Below, in pieces: positions 12,301 to 22,930 of a stretch of DNA of 42,064 bases (position 1 is its first letter; every line of letters starts with the position of its first letter). The translations under genes were made by a program, and so were the position numbers. The notes beneath the pieces are model-generated. The model was not told where the DNA came from, did no database searches, and worked only from the letters and a program-made list of their open reading frames with translations. Origin of the DNA: Caulochytrium protostelioides (lineage: Eukaryota > Chytridiomycota > Caulochytriomycetes > Caulochytriales > Caulochytriaceae); contig ML014271.1 in the NCBI GenBank assembly GCA_003615045.1, positions 1 through 42,064 of the forward strand, written 5' to 3'.

Positions 12301-12516
12301 GCCAAGTCGCTTGCTCCGCCGTCGCGGCGGCACGCGGCGGCCGCGTCGTTGCGGGAGCGCGACGTGCAAAGCGAGCGGCTGGCGCCCTATGACGCGCGGC
12401 GCAGCGGCGGGAACCCGTCCTACCGCGACCTACAGCGCTCCCAGCAGCAGTTCGCCCAGACGAAGGACTACCTCCGCCTGATCCCAGACCCTGCGGACCA
12501 TCCGTCGCCATACTAG
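6317..12516 (+). CDS. Golgin-like long coiled-coil protein (two exons: 6317-6373, 6658-12516)
   Basis: Probable Golgi tethering or scaffold coiled-coil protein, about 1971 aa. The main open frame has no ATG at its 5' end (it opens at GTG 6631), but a 19-codon exon beginning at GCCATGG (ATG 6317-6319) ends at a clean GTAAGC donor (6374). It joins in phase 0 to the frame after CGCGCAG (acceptor ends 6657). The junction reads EEKLRLARKK then LSKFQKKKQ, a basic amphipathic motif resembling the N-terminal KLAxAKKKLxxxQ segment of GM130/golgin-A proteins. Then come a Pro-rich region with several PPPPP runs (to about residue 300), a long Ala/Ser/Thr/Tyr low-complexity region with His-rich patches, and a Gln/Glu-rich coiled coil of about 550 residues (about 1020-1575). 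A Met/Gly-rich segment and a shorter C-terminal helical region follow. The exact orthologue is unknown; the coiled coil is certain and the golgin assignment is inference. Confidence 0.8.
6374..6657 (+). other. Intron of the golgin-like gene
   Basis: 284-nt intron with donor AAG|GTAAGC and acceptor GCGCAG|CTC, phase 0. A CTGAC sequence near 6550 and a GATAAC near 6611 are possible branch sites. Splicing supplies an ATG in an optimal Kozak context that the downstream frame lacks, and rebuilds a continuous basic N-terminal motif. Inferred from sequence only. Confidence 0.8.
10225..10281 (+). repeat. 21-bp tandem repeat encoding one coiled-coil heptad
   Basis: The unit TTGCAGCAGCGCGAATCCACG occurs about 2.7 times in a row with one synonymous difference, encoding LQQREST repeated. 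A 21-bp unit is exactly one heptad, so copy-number change would lengthen the coiled coil without breaking its register. Confidence 0.85.
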
Positions 12517-12684
12517 ATCATCCTGATCATCCTGATGAAACTTGGAATGAGAAGATCAGGAAATGAGAGCAAGAGACAGTATAAAAAATCCAAAGAGAAA
12601 AAAAAAGAAAAAAGACGATCGATGATCGGAGTGAAGGAACTATCGCGTCTATGGTGGGCCGCGCCACGATCAAGGGGCAGCAGG
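12517..12684. other. Short convergent 3' intergenic spacer with A-rich tract
   Basis: 168 bp shared by the 3' ends of the golgin-like gene (+) and the exonuclease gene (-). It starts with a small direct repeat (ATCATCCTG twice) and contains an A-rich run at about 12579-12618 that could serve plus-strand polyadenylation. No canonical AATAAA is present on the plus strand. Confidence 0.4.
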
Positions 12685-14080
12685 CTAGGCGGGCACCCCA
12701 ACGCTGGACGCTGGTCTCACCAGCGCCGCGTCGCTGTCTAGGGCGGCGATGCCCTTGGCCGCACTGGAAGGCGACGCCAGATTGTGGTTGGAGTCATCGA
12801 CCATCTCGGTCACGCTGTCGCTATCGCAGGTGTTCTCGACGTCCATGGGAACGGCCGCAGGATCGTCCATCGGCGCTTCGTCCATCGTCGCTTTCCCGGC
12901 CGTGATGGCGAGCCGCCGGCTGGCTACCGGTTCCGGTAGCGGGGTGGTGCCAGCCTTGCATGCCTTCTTGGACGCGGGCTGGAGCAGATCGGGCGGGAGA
13001 GGCTTATACATGGGCTGCTTCTGCTGCATATAGGCATATAGTGTTTCGCCGACCTCGTAGCTGACGAGCGCGTCGACGGCCGCATACACCTGCTGCTGGG
13101 CGGTCAGTGGGATTCGCTCCCAATTGCTCATCACGATCTTGCGGGGCTTTGCCAGACTCCGATGCAGCACGGACGCCACGAGCGCCTTGAGGCCGTAGTA
13201 GGGCGGAACCTGGAGCTGCTTCGCCATCGACTCGAGGTCGTGATCGCCCTCACACGTCAACCCGAAGTGCTCGCGGATCTTTTTGAAGTCCCCGCGGAGG
13301 CCGACGCCATACTTGACGACTTTGGGGTTCGCGAGCAGCTCGACGAGACGGTACGGGAAGGTCGCCATCGCACTGACGTGGATCACCAGCACGTCGAAGC
13401 AGGGTCCCGCGAGTTGAATCGTCGCGGGCGGGTGCTCGGCTTTGCCGCGGACAAACTGCGGCCGCCACTCGACATCCAGACCGATGCGTGGGAAGTCCAT
13501 CCATGCGGACAGCGCGTCGTCCGTCTCGACGCTCGTGAGCAAGTAGCGGATGCGGCTGTAGTGCATCGTATAGGGCGGCGGCTCGCCGATGCGCAGCGAC
13601 GAGAACGGCGGCAGCACGGTCGGCTCGAACGGCACATAGGGTTCGTTCGCCGGCGCGGTCTGGGTGGTGTCCTTCCACGCCGCCGCCGGCCGCCGCGGCA
13701 GCGCCGATCCCCGCGACGGCGCCGACCGCGCCGCGCCGCGGCCTTCGTGGTGTCCGTAGCCGCCGTCGCGGCCTTGCCGCACGCCGTGGTGCTGACCGGG
13801 ACCGCCACTCCGGCTGCCGTGGTGTGCATGGTCATGGTGCGTATGGGCATGGGCATGGGCATGGGTATGGGTATGGGGGGCCGGCCAGCGCTGATGGGAA
13901 GAGCTGTTGGTCGTGACGGGGTGCGCGGGCCGGTGGCTGTCGGCGATGCCGTGCACGCGAGAGGCACCGAGGGCCAGGGCGGCGCGGCGCAGCGGCTGCT
14001 GCCACGCGTTGGCCGGCGGACCGCCGCCGTGCGGGCGATGGCCGGACGCCTGGGACGGCGGAGCGCTGGCGTTGGAGTTC

Positions 14081-14125
<45 letters not shown>

Positions 14126-14316
14126 GCACGCTGAGATGGGGAAGCGCCCGAGCGCGGCGGACCGGCCATGGCGCGAGAGCCCCAGGGCGCCGTGACGGCG
14201 CGGCGGACGACGCTGGCAGCGATCGCGGGCGGCACGGCGCCCGGGCAAATCAGCAGACGGCAGGCGGAGCGGAAGCCAGAGGATTCGGCGACGCGACGCA
14301 AGGCATCCTGGATCAT
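12685..14316 (-). CDS. DEDDy 3'-5' exonuclease (WRN/EXD2-like), possibly mitochondrial
   Basis: Member of the RNase D/WRN-type 3'-5' exonuclease family acting on DNA or RNA ends. The 543-aa start is the first ATG of the frame (14314-14316); the frame runs further upstream only from a non-ATG codon. The exonuclease domain spans about 247-432. ExoI reads IGLDVEW (D281, E283), ExoII KYGVGLRGDFKKI (D343) and ExoIII NWERIPLTAQQQVYAAVDAL (Y411, D415), so all four metal ligands and the DEDDy tyrosine are present. No RecQ helicase domain follows, unlike WRN. The first 60 residues are Arg/Ala/Ser-rich with few acids, consistent with a mitochondrial presequence (inference). Between this and the domain are a poly-Ala run (about 67-79) and an alternating His tract (about 148-166). 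The C-terminal 100 residues are acidic and unstructured. Substrate cannot be deduced. Confidence 0.88.
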
Positions 14317-15855
14317 GCTTCCGCGAAGGCCTCCGAGGCGGGAGAAGCGGCGGGGCAGGCGAGCGGTCAGCGCGGTCAGCGCGGTCGGGACCCTGCAGAC
14401 GCGACCGAGTCGCTGGAACGCTTCCTCTGCGGCAGAGCCGATTCGATCAGGAGCGAATCGCGCCGACCATGTGTCGAGTGCCGCAGGCAAGAAGTATGAG
14501 AGGCGAGAGCCTTCTGTCGATGAGCTTCGACGGATCTCTCTCGCGTGCGCACGCGGCGCGTCGTTGTGTGGGGCCCCTGTCGGAGCGGCCTTTCGCTGGT
14601 GATGGCGGAGCGGCCCCGCGTCGTCGGACCGAATGCCGATGACCGCCCCCCGCCGCGGTCGGCCGCAGCCGACGGCCGCGGCCCGCCTTTAAGATGCAAT
14701 GGCGGGCAGTGGCGCTGCCGTCGGCCGCCACGAGAGCTCCCGCACCGCGCGCAGCATCGCTCCTCTTGAACACCACAACGCGTTCAGGTGGGCACCGAGG
14801 GAGACCCCCATGGCCTTGCGCGGGTCAAGGCATTCAGCATCATGCCATCCTGCAGACGTGTGCACCAGAGCCGTGCTACGAGATGGCATATCGATCCGTG
14901 ATTTGCCGGGGGGGACTCCCATCTGATCCGTGTCGTGTGTCGCGAGGTGTTTTATCCATCAGCGTCGAGGTCCTAGGGAAGCATGTCTACGATGAGCGAG
15001 GCAACACCGCTGATCACTTGGTCCACACGCAAACCATACATGTTGGTTCTGTCGGTGCGTGTTCTACGCCACAGGGCCGATAGGCTTTCGTCCGGCCAAG
15101 AACTGGGAGTAGACGCGCCTGAAGGCTGATCCTGCGCGATCGTTAGGCGCGACTGCGCCGGTAGCCTTCATGCTATCACGTTGGTCATTGTCGCTTTCTC
15201 ACCCCGCTTATCGGCACACGCGCATGCATCCATGCATGCATGCGCCCGCGCCGACGGACTGATTGTTATAATCCGCCGTGCAGCCCTTGTGTTTCCTGCT
15301 CAGAGTTGGTTCTCTAAATGCGGGATGGGGTCCGTCGGATCAGCGACTGTGCATGCGATGGATGAGTCACTGCGCACCACCACGCCGCCGCCGACGCCGC
15401 GCCCCGGGCTGGAGCCATGCGGCTACCATCCGCCGCCCGCCGGTGCCTTCGTCGTTGCGCTGTGACCCGACCGCACCAGAGTGGCGAAAGACCGCTCCGT
15501 CTCATCGTACCGCGACGATCCTCCTCCGGCCTTTGTAATAAAACTGGCCGTGGGGATGGGATCATTCATGCCGTGTAGTTTCATACTCCGCTGCGTAAAC
15601 CTACGGAAGGGTGGGGGAGTTGCTATGCGACGCCCCATCCTTCTCCGATCGTCTCCGATGGTAGACCCTGGCCCATGATATCTGTCACGTGACGCATCCC
15701 TCGTAGGTCGATCGATCCTGCCGTTGGCATCGCTCTTAGACTTGATCCAATCGCAAACTCATCTGGCCCCCATCTTAGATTATACCATCGTCACCAGCGA
15801 CCGTCGTTGACGAGGACAGTGCTTATTGATCATACGCCGTTCTGCCGCTGTCACC
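14317..15855. other. Intergenic, divergent promoter region
   Basis: About 1.5 kb between the divergent exonuclease and cystathionine gamma-synthase genes. The only frames are short ones with no recognisable family, including a 94-codon one at 15181-15465 rich in Pro/Ala. A short alternating purine-pyrimidine tract lies at 15214-15245. Nothing else was seen. Confidence 0.5.
15214..15245. repeat. Alternating purine-pyrimidine tract with inverted ATGCATGC arms
   Basis: A 32-bp run of CA/CG/TG/AT steps, interrupted only at TCC, contains CGCATGCAT and ATGCATGCG as inverted arms. Such sequence can adopt Z-DNA or a small cruciform. It lies about 600 bp upstream of the cystathionine gamma-synthase ATG. 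Any function is unknown. Confidence 0.5.
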
Positions 15856-17565
15856 ATGATGCTGCACGCCCCAGCAGCGTCGAATGCGCCGCTGGGCGCC
15901 CCGCTGCCGATGCATGCGGAACACGCGGTCTCGGTGAGCCTGCCGAAGTGGCAGGACGTCGTCGACTACGAGGAAGGCCGCGCTCGCGTCGTCGATGCGA
16001 TGCAGTGCGGCTACCCGCGGTTCTTTTTCCACCACGCGGTCCGCCAGCTCTTCCAAATGTGCGCCGCCAAGTTCGGCACCCGCAACGAGTCGTGTATCCT
16101 GGTGTCGTCGCGCGAGGCCCAGCACGAGTGCCGCGCGTTCCTCAATGCGCAAGATCCGGGTAAGTCGGCGGTCCGGTTGGCCGAGGTCGGGCTGAGCAGC
16201 CATGTCCTCAACACGGATCCGGAGCTCGTGCGATTGCAGGAAGACATCAGCCTGTTCATTGTGCTTTTTGATACGTCGCTGTTGCCGCACGCGAAAGCGT
16301 TCTGGCAACATACCGGTGAAATTATTTCCTCCCGCTTTGCGGTGCAATGTCTCCGCATCCTCAAGGAGAACGAACTGGCCGAGGAAACCATATTCTTGGA
16401 AGAACGCTTCGGCCGCAACCTAGAGATATCCAAGGGCCACGAGGCCCGTGATACCCTTAAAGCACGCATTGCCGGACTCTCGAGTCACCCGCCGACCTTC
16501 CTGACCTCGCTGGCTGCGGGGCCTCAGTTGCCGCCGGTCGTGAGCCGGCCGGCGGACGCTGCCGGCAATGGCGTGGCCACGTTGACGGTCGCCTCGACCG
16601 ATGTGTTTCTATATCCTTCAGGCATGTCCGCGATCTACACGGCCTTCAAGGTCGCCCAGGCCCTCGCGCCCGGCTGCGCCTCCGCCCAGTTCGGCTTCGC
16701 GTACACGGACACCATCAAAATTCAGCAGCGGATGGGCGTCACCAACGGCAGTGCCGCGTGCCATCTGTTTGCTCGCGGCGACGCGACGGAGATGGAACAG
16801 CTCGAAGTGCTCCTGCAGCGCGAGCGCATCGCCGCCATCTTTACCGAGTTCCCCTCGAATCCGCTGCTCGGCTGCGCTGACCTGCACCGCTTGTCCGCTC
16901 TCGCGCGCCGGCACCACGCGCTGCTCATTATCGACGATACGGTGGGAAACCTCGGGAACGTGCACGTGCTCCCGTATGCGGACATTGTCGTCACCAGCCT
17001 CACAAAAGTTTTTAGCGGCGACAGCAACGTGATGGGTGGTAGTCTCGTGATCAACCCCCTGAGCCCCGCCCATGCGTCCATTCATGCGCTGTGCAGTACG
17101 CGTGCGGTGAATGCGTTGTGGAACGAGGACGCCATTTTTCTGGAACGCAACTCGCGGACCTTCCTGGAGCGAAACCAGGTCATCAACCGCAATGCCGAGG
17201 CCTTGGCCGACTGGCTCCACCGGCAGCCATCAATCCAGTGCGTCTACTACCCCAAGTATACGCAGCCCACGGTCTACCAGCGCTACCAGGGCGGTCACGG
17301 CCTCGGCTACGGCGGGCTTATGTCGATCGCCTTCCACGACGCGCGCAGCGCTCATGATTTCTTTGATCGCCTCCAAATCGCCAAGGGACCCTCGCTCGGT
17401 ACCAACTTTACCCTCGCGTGTCCGTACACGCTCCTCGCCCACTACCACGAGCTCGAATTTGTCGAGTCCGTCGGCGTGCCCCGCGACTTGATCCGCATGA
17501 GCATCGGGATGGAACCCATCGAGGACTTGATCGCCATCTTTGAGGCGGCACTTCGTGACAACTGA
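15856..17565 (+). CDS. STR2: Cystathionine gamma-synthase, fungal type (STR2/met-7)
   Basis: PLP enzyme of transsulfuration that joins cysteine to an activated homoserine (O-acetylhomoserine in fungi) to give cystathionine for methionine synthesis. 569 aa from the ATG at 15856 (context GTCACCATGATG); the frame extends ten codons upstream only from a TTG. Residues 30-200 form the extra N-terminal domain found in fungal enzymes, with YPRFFFHHAVRQL, a CILVSS block and HAKAFWQHTGE. The fold-type I core follows: YPSGMSAIYTAF (about 253-264), EFPSNPLL (331-338), LLIIDDT (Asp about 361) and SLTKVFSG with the Schiff-base lysine at about K384. The C-terminal domain ends in MSIGMEPIEDLI, typical of the Cys/Met metabolism PLP family. 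Bacterial enzymes are about 390 aa, so length and N-terminal domain both support fungal origin. Its stop is 125 bp from that of convergent RIC1. Confidence 0.94.
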   Translation: MMLHAPAASNAPLGAPLPMHAEHAVSVSLPKWQDVVDYEEGRARVVDAMQCGYPRFFFHHAVRQLFQMCAAKFGTRNESCILVSSREAQHECRAFLNAQDPGKSAVRLAEVGLSSHVLNTDPELVRLQEDISLFIVLFDTSLLPHAKAFWQHTGEIISSRFAVQCLRILKENELAEETIFLEERFGRNLEISKGHEARDTLKARIAGLSSHPPTFLTSLAAGPQLPPVVSRPADAAGNGVATLTVASTDVFLYPSGMSAIYTAFKVAQALAPGCASAQFGFAYTDTIKIQQRMGVTNGSAACHLFARGDATEMEQLEVLLQRERIAAIFTEFPSNPLLGCADLHRLSALARRHHALLIIDDTVGNLGNVHVLPYADIVVTSLTKVFSGDSNVMGGSLVINPLSPAHASIHALCSTRAVNALWNEDAIFLERNSRTFLERNQVINRNAEALADWLHRQPSIQCVYYPKYTQPTVYQRYQGGHGLGYGGLMSIAFHDARSAHDFFDRLQIAKGPSLGTNFTLACPYTLLAHYHELEFVESVGVPRDLIRMSIGMEPIEDLIAIFEAALRDN

Positions 17566-17606
17566 GTCCTGTCGTGAGGTTTTGTTATAATCCAAAACAT
17601 GTCGCC

Positions 17607-17612
17607 AATAAA
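17607..17612 (+). promoter_or_regulatory. Canonical polyadenylation signal AATAAA
   Basis: AATAAA lies 42 nt after the cystathionine gamma-synthase stop codon, in an A-rich stretch within the 125-bp convergent spacer. It is the clearest canonical signal found after a stop codon in this window. Confidence 0.7.
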
Positions 17613-17690
17613 AAGAAGAGGACCGAAGGATACCGCAGGAATGAATGATTTTCGGGCGAAGCGCCCATATCAGACTCGCAGAGAACCCAC

Positions 17691-20600
17691 TTAACGATGC
17701 TCTAGCTCTTCAAGCAGTTCGGTGTAGGCGCCACACGGCAGACTGGCCAGGGTCGCTTTCCACGCCGCAATGGCCTGGGCCGCCGGTCCTTGTTTCTGGC
17801 GCTTACCCATCATCGCCGCCAAGGGCGCTTCGTCGTCGCCATCATCGTCGGTCTCTGGCACAGCCGGCTCGTCCTCGGATAAGTAGGCCTCCATGACGCG
17901 CCGCAACGTGTCCACGTGCCCGAGCATCGAGGCCAGCACCAGCGCCCAGTCATAGCACCCGGCCTGCCGCATGGTGGCCAGATACTGCTCGAGCAGTAGC
18001 GCAATCTCGCGATACTGCCCGCGCAGCGGCATCGGCACCGTCATGGTCGGCGACAGCGATGCCAACCGCGTCCTGCTGGTGGTCCGCACGGCGCCACCTA
18101 GCGATGACGGCGGCGGCGGCGACAGCAGCGCGCCCGTTAGCGGCGGCGCGAGCGGCGGCATTGTCGTCAGCGGACTCAGAGACGCCGACCCCGACGCCGT
18201 GGGCGCCAGCGCGGCGGCCGCGACGGGCGCCGGCCCTGTCGTGTCGGCCGTCGATGGCGGGAGCGGCGGCCGTCCCGCGCCCGACAGGGTGCGCAGGGCG
18301 GCTGAGCCGTGGTCCAGCGAGGTGGCGACGTTTGGCGACGTCAGCGCGTAGAAGGGCCGCTCGGACGGCGACAGGGCCGGGTCAATGAGGTCGGCGGCCG
18401 AGACGCCGGCGCTCGCGCTTGCGGCGCCGACCGACGAGGGGTGGCGCGACCAGCGCATGCGCGAGCCGTGGCCGCGGTTGGCCGACCAGCCGGTCGCGAC
18501 GGAGACGGTCGTGCTGATGGCATCCGCGCCGCCCGCGCCGCCGCCTCCGCCGGGGCCGGCGCCGGTGGTCGTCATGGTGGTTTGGGCCACCGACGCCGTG
18601 TCGGCATTGATAATGAAGGCGCTCTCGTCCTGCGCGAACGAGTCGGTCGAGTCGTTGTGGGCAAAGAGCGCCGTGGGCTGCGTGGGCGCGGGCCCATGGG
18701 TCGCGCCGGCGGGCCCGTTGGCGGTGCCCGGCAGTCGCGGTGAAATCGACACGCTGCGGATGTGCTGGTCCAGATCCGACACGAGGTTGGCCGTGGAGAT
18801 GGACGTCGTGTGGTGGTGCGACGGCGTGGCGACGTCGCTGAGGTCCGCGGCCGTCGGCGCTTCATCGATGCCGGTCCCGCGACTCGCGCCCAAACTCCCG
18901 AGATGGCTCGTGCTATGCATGATGCTGCCCGTGCTGGAGCCGACGCCCGTCCCGGCGGCCGCGCCGATGGACGCCGTCGATCCGGAGGGCCGCAGCTGCG
19001 TGCTGACCATCAGCGGCCGATGCGAGTCGTCGCGCTTGCCAGCCGCAGGCCGAGGTATGAATCCCGTGACTTTGTGCGGCGACACGTCGTGAAGATCGAT
19101 ACTGGCGACTTTGCCACCGTGACTGAGCATCCCGCGGCTCGGCGCGTGGGGCCCGCGTGTTGCGCCGTGTCGCGCCCCAGCGCCCGGGGCGCCCGTGGCG
19201 ACGGTGAGCCCGTGCGGGTCCGCGGACGGAGCCGCCGTCGTGCCGCGGCGCGAGCGTCGCGCGAGCTTCTTGTCGGCGACGCTGGTGGCGCTGATACTCA
19301 CGAGATCCGCCAGCGTCGGGGCATACGGCCAGTCGAGCCGCGTGTGCAGCTCGCGGAAGACCTGCGCCCAGTCGACGATGCGGGCGGCGCGGTGGCGCTG
19401 CCAGCGCAGCCACTCAAGCGTGGGAAACTGCATCATGTGGCAGAAGTGGAAGAGCAGGCGCAGGTCGCGACGCTCAAGGAGGCCGGCGGCGTGCTCCGCC
19501 ACGAGCGCATCGAGGGGCCCGAACGCCGGCGGCAGCGGGGACGCCGGCGCCGCGCCAAGGGCGCTCGTCGCCGCCGCCGCCGCCGCCGCCGCCGTTGGCG
19601 AGGGCTCGAAGGGGCTCATGATCTCCTTGTCGTAGATCTCGGGGAGCTCGGACGGGAACCGCCGCCTGGGGCCCGTGGACGACGCGCTGGTCGGTGCCGG
19701 CGAGCGCGGCGCGGCCGACGCGGGCCCCAGAGCCGCGGCCGAGCCCGGGTGGGACGCCGTGTCGACGGTGAGGCCGAGCCCCGTTTCTTCGGTGCGCTCG
19801 ATCGATTTGAGGAACCGCACGAGATCGGCCGCCGCGGTCAGGTCTTCGAGGTCGAGGCTCTTCTTGAGCAGCTGCATCGTCAGCTGGCCGCTGACGGCGG
19901 GCGTCTCGGTCGATTGGATGATAATGAGGCACGAGACGGCGCTGGCGAGATCTTCGTACTGGAGGCAGCGGTCGAACAGCTCGCTGGGGTGTCCGACCAC
20001 CGAAAACAGATAGGGCCAGAGGGTGGCATCAATCTTACGCGCACACTTGACCATGACCTCGGCGGCGGTGGCCGGCCACTGCTCGAGAAAGCGATGGACT
20101 TTGCGGAGGATATGGTCGGTGGCGTCGGCGCCGGCATCTGACTCGTCTTCGAGGGCCTGGTGGGTCAAGACCTCCAAGATGTGTTTGATGTAATCCAGAT
20201 GCAGGTACTCATACAAGATGGCGTTTGCCTGGTCGACCCAGTCTTTGCCCAGACAGTAGCGCAGGATGCCGTGTAAGTAGAGATGCGACTTGGCTTCCGA
20301 GCGCCACAGCACGCCCTGCAAGCTGTGGCTTTCGGTGAAGGTCTGCTCGATACTGAGCAGCGTGCCCGCATGGGGCAGCACCGTGATGGGGTACGAGGAC
20401 AGGGTCATGACGAGCGTCTCCATGAAATCATCGACCACCGTCTCGGACTCTAGGTCCATGATGCGGCGATGGGGCCCAAACAAATTCGTCCAGCACTTGA
20501 CCTGGCTCTGCGACAGCGACCACAACGCACTGGAGATGTGCTGGTCATCATGCACCCACATCTCGAAGGCATCGATGTTCGCCGCCAGAATGATGTGCTC

Positions 20601-22930
20601 CCAGCGGCCGTCGTCAATCTCGCGGAGCAGACTCAGGTTGCCCTGGTAGAGGAGGATGAGCGGCGCGCGCTTGACCATGCCGATGGTATGCTGCTCTGGC
20701 GGGGCCGTGACGACCCACGCAATCCGCGTGACTAAGCTGGGCATCAGAATCAGATCACTCAGCGACATTTGCAACACGAGGTCGAGCTGGCTGGCGCCCG
20801 GCGGGAAGTGAAAGTAGCGAATGACATTGTCGCCGGTATACACCATCAGATGCGGGCCCAGATGGTCGAGCGACACGACGGCGGCCGGCAGCTTTTCAAG
20901 AAACGCACCCTCGCTGCTCGCGAGTGGGCGGGTGCGGTCAAACCCGCGCAAAGAATGGGTGGTCGTGCCTACGTCCTGGCAGGCCGCGACGAGCATCGGC
21001 CCGATCCATACCATGCGCGCCGTGACGGTGAACTTGGCCTCGAGCGCCTCGTTCCCAAAGAACTTCCACTTGTGCGTGATCATCGAGTACATGCACAGGC
21101 CGCGCTCGCCCGCAACCGCGAGATGGCGCCCTGTCGCGTCAGCGGCCACGAGCCGGATCGGCCAGTTCGCGCGGAGGTAGAGCTCGGGCAGCAGCACGGT
21201 CTCCCAGGCCTGGACGTTGGTATGCGCCATCGAGACACTGTTCTGGCGGTCGACGCCGTCCATGAACGCTGCATAGCACTTCAGTCGGTCCTCGCCTACG
21301 AGACACGGAAACCGGACGTTGTCGCCGACCGGGTTATGCGCGACCGAGCTGTGCAGCAAGGGGAGCGCGTGCAAGCACGTGGGCGTCTGCACGAACAGGT
21401 TGTACCCGCCTTCCTCGAAAAAGACATGGTGCGCCGCATAGAAGTAATCGTCGAGCATGGGTTCGATCTCTGCCTCGCTGTCGTTGTCATCATTGTCATC
21501 ATTGTCGTCGTCGTCGTCGTCGGCAGCGGCGTCGTTGTCGCCTTTTGCGTCCCCGGTCTCGCTTTGGATGTCGCTGTCGGGATGCTTGCGCGCCATCCTC
21601 TGGAGGGCGGGCAAGCTCGCCTCCGAGACGGTTGAGAAGAGGAGATTGCCGTTCTTGCCCCACAGACCGAGCCCCATCCGGGCCCACGTCACCGCGAGCA
21701 CCTGGCCGTCGGGCGACCAACAGAGATCAACGACGGCGCCGGTCTTTAGTGGCGCTTTGCTCCCGCTCGGGTGCTCCTGCAACAACCGGTATAAGAAGCG
21801 GAGCACCGAGCGGTCTTCGGAGAGCTGGTAGACCAGCACGTCGCCGTTGGCCAGCCCCAGAGCCATCAGCAGCGTGGCGGCTTGCACGGCCACGACCGTT
21901 GCCGGCAGCTCGTCCTGCTCGACATTGTAGAAGCAGAGCCCCGACCACGCGACCTGCAAATGGGTGGTCACGCGCTTCGCGTCGATGATGGATGATCGCC
22001 GCGGCGGGATGCGGTCGTGCTGGACGCCAACGGGCATCTTATAGCGATGCGCGATGTAGGCCTGCCCGCTCTGAGTGACCCAGGCAAACAGGCTCGGGAT
22101 CGCGCATGGCGCGAGGTGCCGGATCGGGTCGTCCTGCGCCCGACTCGACGTGCTGGCGAACGGCAGGTCCCGCAGCAGGGTGCTGCCGCTAGCCTGCATC
22201 TCGCCGTGCCACGACAGGGCGAGGAACGCGCAGGCCGTCTGCGTGCACAGCAGCAGCTGGTCCTCGAACCCGGTTCCTGCGCTGATGCCCGCATCGATCT
22301 CGAGCGCCAGGTGGAACTGCAGGTTGATCAGCGGCGCGCCCCGCTCCTCGCCGGGCCCACAGGGCGCCGTCTCGTCCAGCATCAGCTCATACGCCTTCGT
22401 CGTGGCCTGGCCTGGCGGGGGCAGCAGCTGGTAGATGTGGACATAACCTTTGTTGGTGATGATCGCGAGCCACTGGCCGTTCGGGTTCCAAATCAGGTCG
22501 CGGTTGTACCCATCTTCCTGCAGCGTTGTCGCACTTCGCACGACCTGCGCGATCATGATACTCGGCTGTGGCCGTGTGTCGGGCGATGCAAGCGTGATAC
22601 ACACCAGGATGAGTCTCCTCGAACCCGCCATTGTAGCATCCGCGAACACAGGGCGCTTCCGCCAGCATCCGTCACGAGCACGTGGTTTCTACTTACGCGG
22701 ATCGACCAGAGGGCCACCGAGTCAGCCGTCAGCGTGGCAATCAAGCCGTGGGCCAGCAGCGGCCGCGCACACACGAGGGTATGGAGCGACGGCCACCCTT
22801 CGCCCTCGGTCTCGCCGTCCTGGGGCTGCGGCGGCGGCGCGGGAGGGCCTCCGCGGTGCCGCCAGTCGCGGCCGAGGGGCTCGGTGTTGCTTGGCACAAG
22901 CCGCCGGCTCAGACCCTGGGTGAAGTACAT
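17691..22930 (-). CDS. RIC1: RIC1, Rab6/Ypt6 guanine-nucleotide exchange factor subunit (exons 22930-22697, 22565-17691)
   Basis: RIC1 pairs with RGP1 to activate Rab6/Ypt6 in retrograde transport to the Golgi. Spliced product is about 1702 aa. Exon 1 (22697-22930, 78 codons) starts MYFTQGLSRRLV, matching the usual RIC1 beginning. It ends LWSIR at a GTAAGT donor and joins in phase 0 to PSIMIAQVV in exon 2, the expected continuation of the first beta-propeller blade. Without exon 1 the big frame opens only at a non-ATG codon. An N-terminal WD40-like propeller carries an Asp/Asn-rich acidic loop (about 420-445). The RIC1 helical domain follows (about 830-1005), including CARKIDATLWPYLFSVVGHP and LIIIQSTETPAVSGQ. 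A long Ser/Thr/Ala/Gly-rich insertion (roughly 1180-1560) separates it from a conserved C-terminal segment (REIALLLEQYLATMRQAGCY). That insertion makes it longer than human RIC1. Confidence 0.95.
22566..22696 (-). other. Intron 1 of RIC1
   Basis: 131-nt phase-0 intron on the minus strand: CGC|GTAAGT donor and GGCCACAG|CCG acceptor. The intron contains in-frame ATGs that would produce false starts (for example at 22629-22631). The rebuilt junction (WSIR then PSIM) matches the conserved blade of RIC1 proteins. Confidence 0.92.

Noticed and set aside
15181-15465. 94-codon plus-strand frame between the exonuclease and cystathionine gamma-synthase genes
   Set aside because: Starts over an alternating-repeat tract, is Pro/Ala-rich and has no family resemblance; likely promoter DNA.
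22569-22631. ATG at 22629-22631 as the RIC1 start
   Set aside because: It lies inside the inferred intron; splicing to 22697-22930 restores the conserved N-terminus.
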